Shown piece after piece: positions 59,292 through 64,000 of a stretch of 64,000 bases of DNA. The stretch is from Prostheceraeus crozeri (lineage: Eukaryota; Platyhelminthes; Polycladida; Euryleptidae). Within the stretch, counting starts at the first letter, position 1; each line of letters starts with the position of its first letter. Made by a program: the position numbers and the translations under genes. The notes beneath the pieces were generated by a model that worked only from the letters and a program-made list of their open reading frames with translations, did no database searches and was not told where the DNA came from. Where the stretch lies: positions 468,777 through 532,776 of the forward strand of contig CAJQUW010013637.1 of the NCBI GenBank assembly GCA_907163375.1, read 5' to 3'.

Positions 59292-60619
59292 TATTCTAGT
59301 CATCTTCCCATTAAGAATTTCAATAGAATATTTTACATCTTCTAGCAATAAACCATAAGCCATCAATGAAGTTGTGGAATCTTTCTTTTCAATATTAATT
59401 GTAACATCACAACCATTTTTAATAATATCTTCAGATTGTGCACTTAAATCGAAGCAGAAAATTGGATATAAATGTCTCCAATCTCCAGGAGTTAATTGTG
59501 GTTCAACTCCAAATTCTGTACAAAGATTTCGATAACAATCATATCCTTCCATAAATTGATTATTGGTATCATCGAATCTTAATGGATCAATTGGATATCG
59601 GGTTTGATTTAATGAAACTTGTAAACTTCGAATTGTATTAATATGAAAAATATTGTTATTCTTATCAAAACTTGGAGAATTATTTCTTTGAAATGTTAGT
59701 AATAAATATCTTGGAGTATTTGCAGTTCTAGTAAAATGCCAGTTAAATCTTTGTTCGGAAAAAGTTACTGAACTAGCAGTACGCTTTAGAAAATTTACTG
59801 GAATTGGTTTGTTAGTATTTAATCTTTTAGCAATAGCTGATTCAACTTCTAAACTAGGAGTAATATGCTTAATCCACCATTCAAGTCTATCAATTTTTAA
59901 ATATGCTTTTTTTCCAGTCTTACCAAAAAAGATTAATTCATTATTTGCTGTACGATGAATTATTAATTTAAATTTTAATTGATATGATATTTTATCATAA
60001 TCTAAATATCCGAATAATGGAGACAATGACCAATTTACTGTTTGCTTACTTTTCTTGTTAAATTCACGTCTTTCTTTATATGCTTCATTATTTGTTTTAT
60101 TTAAATGTTTTGCAATATTTTCTACATCTTTCGCAATTCCTGCTGCATCTGTTCCAGCGTGAGTTAAATCATCAACAATTATACCATCATTAGTATCAGG
60201 AAACCAACCTTCGATTTCATACTTTTTATTATTTTCACCAATTGTTACAAATCTAAGCATTGTATCAATTACACCTGGAGAATCACTTATTGTTTCTATA
60301 TTTTGAGTTGCAACATCTAAACGCATTTGTGTAAATAATCTTGGAAAAAATTATTCTCTAGTGCAATATTATCGGTTTCTGGTAATGGTGTTGTAAAATT
60401 GGCATCACTATACAAAGAATATTCACAGTGTAAAAATGAATCAGGTAGATATAAATAACTCTGCTGATTATCAACTTCAAAGATTAAATCTCCTCCAGTA
60501 TTTACTCTACTGGAAGATCCGGGATTCATAGCAATTCTTATATAGTCATTCTTTTTTTGATTATAACTGACGAACGGAGGATCATCTAATCTAAATTTAT
60601 TTTCGATAAGCGAAGACAT
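59286..60619 (-). pseudogene. Capsid-like region of the Polinton-like element
   Basis: A minus-strand region of about 440 codons. It begins MSSLIENKFRLDDPPFV and ends with a YPIFCFDLSAQSEDI block followed by VKYSIEILNGKMTRIG. The high content of beta-type strands, the length, the position among protease, integrase and fibre-like genes, and the FDLSAQ-type ending are what I expect of the double jelly-roll major capsid protein of this element class (sometimes annotated in invertebrates as F54H12.2-like). It looks nearly whole, with about one break. The assignment is by context and general resemblance. Confidence 0.55.
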
Positions 60620-60809
60620 TTTTATAAAAAATAATTTGACTTTTTGTTTTTCTCACAGACAGAAAAAATTCTGCTAAAATAATTTTACTAAAAAAATTTT
60701 ACTAAAAAAAATTTTGCTAAAATATAATTTTAGAATTTTACTAAAAAATGTAATTAAAAAAATTTTACTAAAAAATATATTTTAGAATTTTGCTAGACCA
60801 GCTCCGCTA

Positions 60810-60909
60810 CAGCTTTGCTGGTTAGACCGAAGGTTGCTGCTCACGCCATTACCTCTTATTTCTTCAATTGTTTTTTCATTATGTTTACTATTAGACGGAG
60901 CTCCGCTCC
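60810..60909. terminator. GC hairpin cluster: CAGC-TTT-GCTG, ACC-GAA-GGT, GGAGC-TCC-GCTCC
   Basis: Three perfect stems with 3-base loops at 60810-60820, 60826-60834 and 60897-60909, just beyond the stop of the Ala-rich gene (minus strand, stop at 60931). Confidence 0.5.
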
Positions 60910-60930
60910 TCAAGGTTTCACCCCCCACAG

Positions 60931-61329
60931 TTATGTAAGCAATTTTTTTTTTGTTTCATCTGAAAGTTTTTTTAATTTTTTTAGTTCTTCGGAATCATTC
61001 CTAAGTTTACGAATAGCTTCTAGTTGTTTTAATTCGTTTTGAGACTTGACAGCATTTGATATTGCACTAGCTGTACTACCTATAGCAGCTGCTCCTTTTG
61101 CAGCAGATGTAATCAAATCTTTATTATTTTTAATTAAGTTAACGATACTTCCAATACCAGAAAAGATGCCAGCCCCTTCTTTTTGGACGGCACCTGCGGT
61201 GCCTAGGAACTTTTGTGTTCCGACAGTTTCTACACTATCATAATGGTACACAGGTTTCTGAGATGGTTCATGAGCAATTTTATTATTTGATGCAAAATGT
61301 TTAAGATTGTGTTTATAAATTATAGGCAT
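60931..61329 (-). CDS. Small Ala-rich virion-protein-like gene
   Basis: A 132-residue frame starting MPIIYKHNLKHFASNN. After a polar N-terminal third it has a Gly/Ala-rich hydrophobic stretch (AKGAAAIGSTASAISNAV) and then a Lys/Glu coiled-coil-like tail (QLEAIRKLRNDSEELKK). The plan, basic head plus one membrane-active segment plus helix, resembles minor capsid or core proteins of adenovirus-like elements, but I do not recognise an exact homologue. It lies between the capsid-like and fibre-like genes on the same strand. The frame looks whole. Confidence 0.4.
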   Translation of the reverse strand: MPIIYKHNLKHFASNNKIAHEPSQKPVYHYDSVETVGTQKFLGTAGAVQKEGAGIFSGIGSIVNLIKNNKDLITSAAKGAAAIGSTASAISNAVKSQNELKQLEAIRKLRNDSEELKKLKKLSDETKKKLLT

Positions 61330-61373
61330 TTTTTAGGATTAAATTTGACTTTTGGTAAAAAATATTTACGTTC

Positions 61374-61431
61374 GGCTAAAGCCTCGAGGAGCTTCGCTCC
61401 GATTGGTTAGTAACCTGAGGACCTTTGGTCC
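61374..61431. terminator. GC hairpin cluster: GGC-TAAA-GCC, GGAGC-TTC-GCTCC, GGACC-TTT-GGTCC
   Basis: Three perfect stems at 61374-61383, 61388-61400 and 61419-61431, in the space between the Ala-rich gene and the end of the fibre-like gene. Confidence 0.5.
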
Positions 61432-61545
61432 GTTTAAGATTTACGTTTGTGAATGGACAACAACTTCGAGATAACTTTATTAATTGCCTGTTGCACTTTA
61501 TCTATTGCGTCAAGCAGCGTGTGATGTACTTTAATTTCTTTTCTA

Positions 61546-62330
61546 TTAACTTGCATTTTCACCTGATTCATCTTCAACGCCGTTTTTAAAAAAAAAAAGT
61601 GCATTTAACTTAATTTTAAGAACATCTAATTGTCTTTTAACAGAATCTAGCTGTTCTTTATTTTCTTTAGAGTTTTCTTGTAAATTTTTCTTTAATTCAT
61701 TTTCTAAATTGATTTTCAGATTTTTCATTTTATCAACTTTTTCATTAAGTGAGTTTACTTCATTTATTATTCTATTCATCTTTTTCATTTGTTGAGTAAT
61801 TTTAGAACTTAATTCATCAACACTTTTTTGGAATGTAGTTTGTAACTGCTTTAAATTTTTTTTAATTCTTTCAGGAAGTTTTTCTATTTCATCTTCTAAT
61901 TGTTCTTTTAACATTTTTATCTGATGTTTATTTTTAATGACTGCAGATTTTAACTTTATAGAAAGTAATATTAAAATTTTTGATTGTTCTGAAATCTTTT
62001 TAAAAAGTTTTGCTATATCTGCTTCTAGCTCTCTATCCTTTTTATCAAGTTTTAATAATTTTTCGTTTAATGATTTGTCATTAAGTTTAAGCAACTTTAA
62101 TTCGTTCATCAGTGGAACCAAACATCGTTTATATATTTTTCCTTTAAATCATTGATTTGTGTATCAACATATTGTTTATTTGTCAACTCTGTATTTTGTT
62201 GCGGAAGAATAGAAAGATGCAATGGACCAGATAAAACGTCTCCAGTTTTCATGATATAATTTTCTATCTCTATTTCTAATTCACGATTATTCGGGATATA
62301 TGCACCTCCACCAACATTTGGTAACATCAT
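61546..62330 (-). pseudogene. Fibre-like region: tail-fibre-type head and long coiled coil
   Basis: The region starts MMLPNVGGGAYIPNNRELE and soon contains MKTGDVLSGPLHL, then ELTNKQYVDTQI. That pairing (GDxxxGxL and NKxYVD) is well known from phage tail-fibre and other trimeric fibre proteins. A Lys/Glu/Leu-rich heptad stretch of some 180 residues follows and should form a long coiled-coil shaft. A fibre or spike protein for attachment is the likely role. It looks almost whole, with about one break. The resemblance to phage fibre repeats is convergent or borrowed; I cannot tell which. Confidence 0.55.
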
Positions 62331-62340
62331 TTTTAAAACA

Positions 62341-62436
62341 ATAAAAAAGTAAAATTTTTTCTAATAAAAATAAAAATAATAAAATTTTTTCTAATAAAAA
62401 TAAAAAAATAAAATTTTTTCTAATAAAAATAAAAAA
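62341..62436. repeat. Divergent intergenic tandem repeat
   Basis: Three near-identical 30-bp copies of a word made of AAAATTTTTTCTAATAAAAA lie between the fibre-like gene (minus) and the next gene (plus). The placement between divergent starts suggests a shared promoter. A similar TTTTTTCTTAAATTTTCTC stretch precedes the zinc-finger start at 63902. Confidence 0.6.
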
Positions 62437-62934
62437 ATGGAAAATCCAAATTTAAAAAAATTATATTCGCCCGCATCATCCTGTTCTTCTTATTCGACGA
62501 GATCAACGGGATTTGAAAATAAATGTTTTGATAATAATAATAATCCATGTATAGATGTTAATATTTTATTTCAATTACAAGCCGAAATATTTAGAGAACA
62601 GACTAAAGGTTTACCTTCTATAGAAACTAATTATTGTTTATTTCCGGGGGATCCATTTATTAAATTTATGGAGATTGTTAGTAAATATAATGATGTAGCT
62701 TATGTGGAATTAAATAAAGAAAATATGGTTATAATAGGTCATAATAATGTTTATGGATTTATTAGAGCAGTGTTACCAATTAGTAATACTGATTGGATAG
62801 AAACTAAAATTATTAATTATATCAATATTAAAGAATTAGTTAAAAAATTAAAATCTTTTTCGAAAGAAAAAATTAGATTATTTGTTGACGATCAAAATCA
62901 ATATAACATTCACATAGAGAGAAAAAAAAATTAA
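62437..62934 (+). CDS. Unrecognised 165-residue protein of the element
   Basis: The ATG directly follows the divergent repeat. The protein begins MENPNLKKLYSPASSCSSYS, a Ser-rich head, and continues with a mixed helix/strand region (YVELNKENMVIIGHNNVYGF, then KLKSFSKEKIRLFVDDQNQY). No cofactor or catalytic motif is evident and I do not recognise a family. The frame looks whole. Its plus orientation away from the fibre-like gene suggests it belongs to a second transcription block running to the right. Confidence 0.45.
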   Translation: MENPNLKKLYSPASSCSSYSTRSTGFENKCFDNNNNPCIDVNILFQLQAEIFREQTKGLPSIETNYCLFPGDPFIKFMEIVSKYNDVAYVELNKENMVIIGHNNVYGFIRAVLPISNTDWIETKIINYINIKELVKKLKSFSKEKIRLFVDDQNQYNIHIERKKN

Positions 62935-62995
62935 GGAAGAATTATTATGTCAAGTTTATTATAGAGACACAATTTATAAACAAGAAACATTAGAA

Positions 62996-63718
62996 ATGCC
63001 GCAAAGATATGATGATGATACATATATAGGATTATATTCAAACTTAAATATTAATTTGTTAAAATCTTATATGAAGGGTTTAGCTCAACAAGAGAAAATT
63101 TATATGTGGTCTACACCTTATACTATTAACAATGTCCATAATCATAATAAACGAACCGAAGGTTCTAGGGCTTTGCCCGATCTTAAAGAATCTTAGATAA
63201 TAATGATGATTCTGTAACATCTGAAAAAGGTGTAAATGGTAAAAAAGATTATAAAAATATTAGTAATTATAAAAATTTATCTAAATTTCATTTTTCTTAC
63301 AATTGAAAATAATAATGATGGTATAGTTGAAGATACTGTTAGACAACTATGTGTCGGGTCTACAAAATTTAAATTAGGATTTACATCTAATCAATTTAAA
63401 ATTTTATCATCTTTAATAAAAACTAAAAGTGATTCAGATTATAGTGGTGTTATTAAATTTTCCAAAAGAGATCAAAGACCAATATTTTTCTCTATTATAT
63501 TATTATCAGATAAAAGATGTAATTTAGAATTAGATATTCCAATAAGAGAATGGTATCCTATCATGGAAGGGCATCCTATCCCAAAAAGTGTAATTTATGA
63601 TGATGAAGAAACAATTTATGATGATGATGAAGAATCAATTTATGATGATGAAGAATCAATAGTTAGTGAAAATAAATTTAAATTATCTTTTGATAAAACA
63701 TTATATGATGAAACTTAA
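62996..63718 (+). pseudogene. Unrecognised plus-strand coding region with an acidic repeat tail
   Basis: Coding-type sequence (MPQRYDDDTYIGLYSN at the start, KFKLGFTSNQFKILSSL in the middle) runs rightwards to an acidic end in which YDDEETI-like units are repeated three times. It may be one gene with about one or two breaks, or two small genes. No family is recognised. Confidence 0.35.
63153..63178. terminator. GC hairpins GAACC-GAA-GGTTC and GGGC-TTT-GCCC
   Basis: Two perfect stems with 3-base loops, two bases apart, in the plus-strand block of the element. They match in form the hairpins beyond the minus-strand gene ends. Confidence 0.5.
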
Positions 63719-63775
63719 TAAGATAAAACTTAATATGATAAAACTTAATGTGATAAAACTTAATATGATAAAGCA
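63712..63775. repeat. Tandem repeat GATAAAACTTAATAT
   Basis: Four copies of about 17 bp, GATAAAACTTAATAT with small variations, begin inside the end of the preceding gene and run on beyond its stop. The repeat probably expanded out of the coding end. Confidence 0.7.
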
Positions 63776-63901
63776 AAAATAACTAAAGAACGTGAAATAT
63801 ATAATAATATAAAATAACACTCAAGTCCTAGATATTAGAATGTTTATATCTAAAATTAAAACACAAATTTTTTCTTAAATTTTCTCTAAAAAAATAAAAA
63901 A

Positions 63902-64000
63902 ATGGAAAATACCAAGTTTTATTGTGTCTTATGTAAAAAAAAGTTGCAAACAAAAAGAAGTTATCAATCTCATTTAAATAGTAAATTGCATTTACAAAAT
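63902..64000 (+). CDS. N-terminus of a C2H2 zinc-finger protein, cut by the window edge
   Basis: The ATG at 63902 follows an AT-rich intergenic stretch. It reads MENTKFYCVLCKKKLQTKRS, then YQSHLNSKLHLQN to the window end. Cys-xx-Cys, twelve residues, His-xxxxx-His is a zinc finger of the U1/matrin subtype, which binds nucleic acid. Its MEN start resembles that of the gene at 62437. The rest lies outside the window, so its identity cannot be fixed; a replication protein is one possibility in this element class. Confidence 0.5.
   Translation, partial: MENTKFYCVLCKKKLQTKRSYQSHLNSKLHLQN

Larger units (their letters stand above)
56640..64000. mobile_element. Polinton/adintovirus-like element, left part (runs off the window)
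   Basis: Base composition changes sharply at 56640 to very AT-rich. Starting with AGTAAAG, the usual Polinton AG start, the element carries an adenain-like protease, a phospholipase-A2-like plus integrase protein, capsid-like and fibre-like regions, and small unknown genes on both strands. This gene set belongs to Polintons and adintovirus-like elements. Its right end, polymerase and second terminal repeat are not in the window. It looks largely whole in the visible part, with perhaps three or four breaks, and its insertion into a young array implies a recent age. Confidence 0.8.

Overview
The window is AT-rich nuclear DNA of an animal, most likely a marine invertebrate. The evidence is animal-type transposons with introns, and frequent words such as TAGGCCTA and TACATGTA that I associate with echinoderm and hemichordate genomes (a weak inference). 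I see no bacterial gene, no rRNA or tRNA gene and no CRISPR array. No complete host gene is evident; almost everything recognisable is mobile or repeated DNA.

From 1 to 33.2 kb the window is a mosaic of DNA transposons, many nested. In order: a piggyBac C-terminal exon (69-294); a Tigger/pogo element (498-4842) split by a hAT element (1062-3254); a mariner-type element (5912-9068) split by a PIF/Harbinger element (about 6234-8052); a second hAT with a 6-bp target duplication (9494-11505); a long fold-back element (14591-15312); a short hAT deletion derivative (17160-17934); a Harbinger element whose nuclease is uninterrupted (18136-21402); a DD34D mariner (22820-24221); and an 8.9-kb pogo-type element (24319-33219). 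That last element holds a reverse-transcriptase fossil resembling hepadnavirus-related retroelements (about 26521-27604), a non-autonomous hAT with a perfect 8-bp duplication (27605-29350) and a second Tigger (30077-32402). Exact terminal inverted repeats and target duplications were read for most of them.

From about 34.03 to 56.64 kb is a head-to-tail tandem array of a unit of about 2533 bp, eight full copies and a ninth cut short. Each unit carries an exon resembling the C-terminal (His box) end of a ubiquitin-specific protease behind a splice acceptor, a Cys/His-rich reading frame, and a 437-bp element with 53-bp inverted repeats that encodes the end of a Merlin/ISXO2-type transposase. The copies are nearly identical but fall into mosaic subgroups, so the array is young and is exchanging sequence between copies.

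At 56640 the ninth unit stops abruptly at an AG dinucleotide and a very AT-rich Polinton/adintovirus-like element begins and runs off the right edge. It carries an adenain-like protease, a phospholipase-A2-like plus integrase protein, capsid-like and fibre-like regions and several unrecognised small genes. It looks fairly recent, with only a few breaks in the visible part. Small GC-rich perfect hairpins with mostly 3-base loops are scattered through it, mostly just beyond gene ends; these hairpins and the tandem array are the least expected structures in the window.
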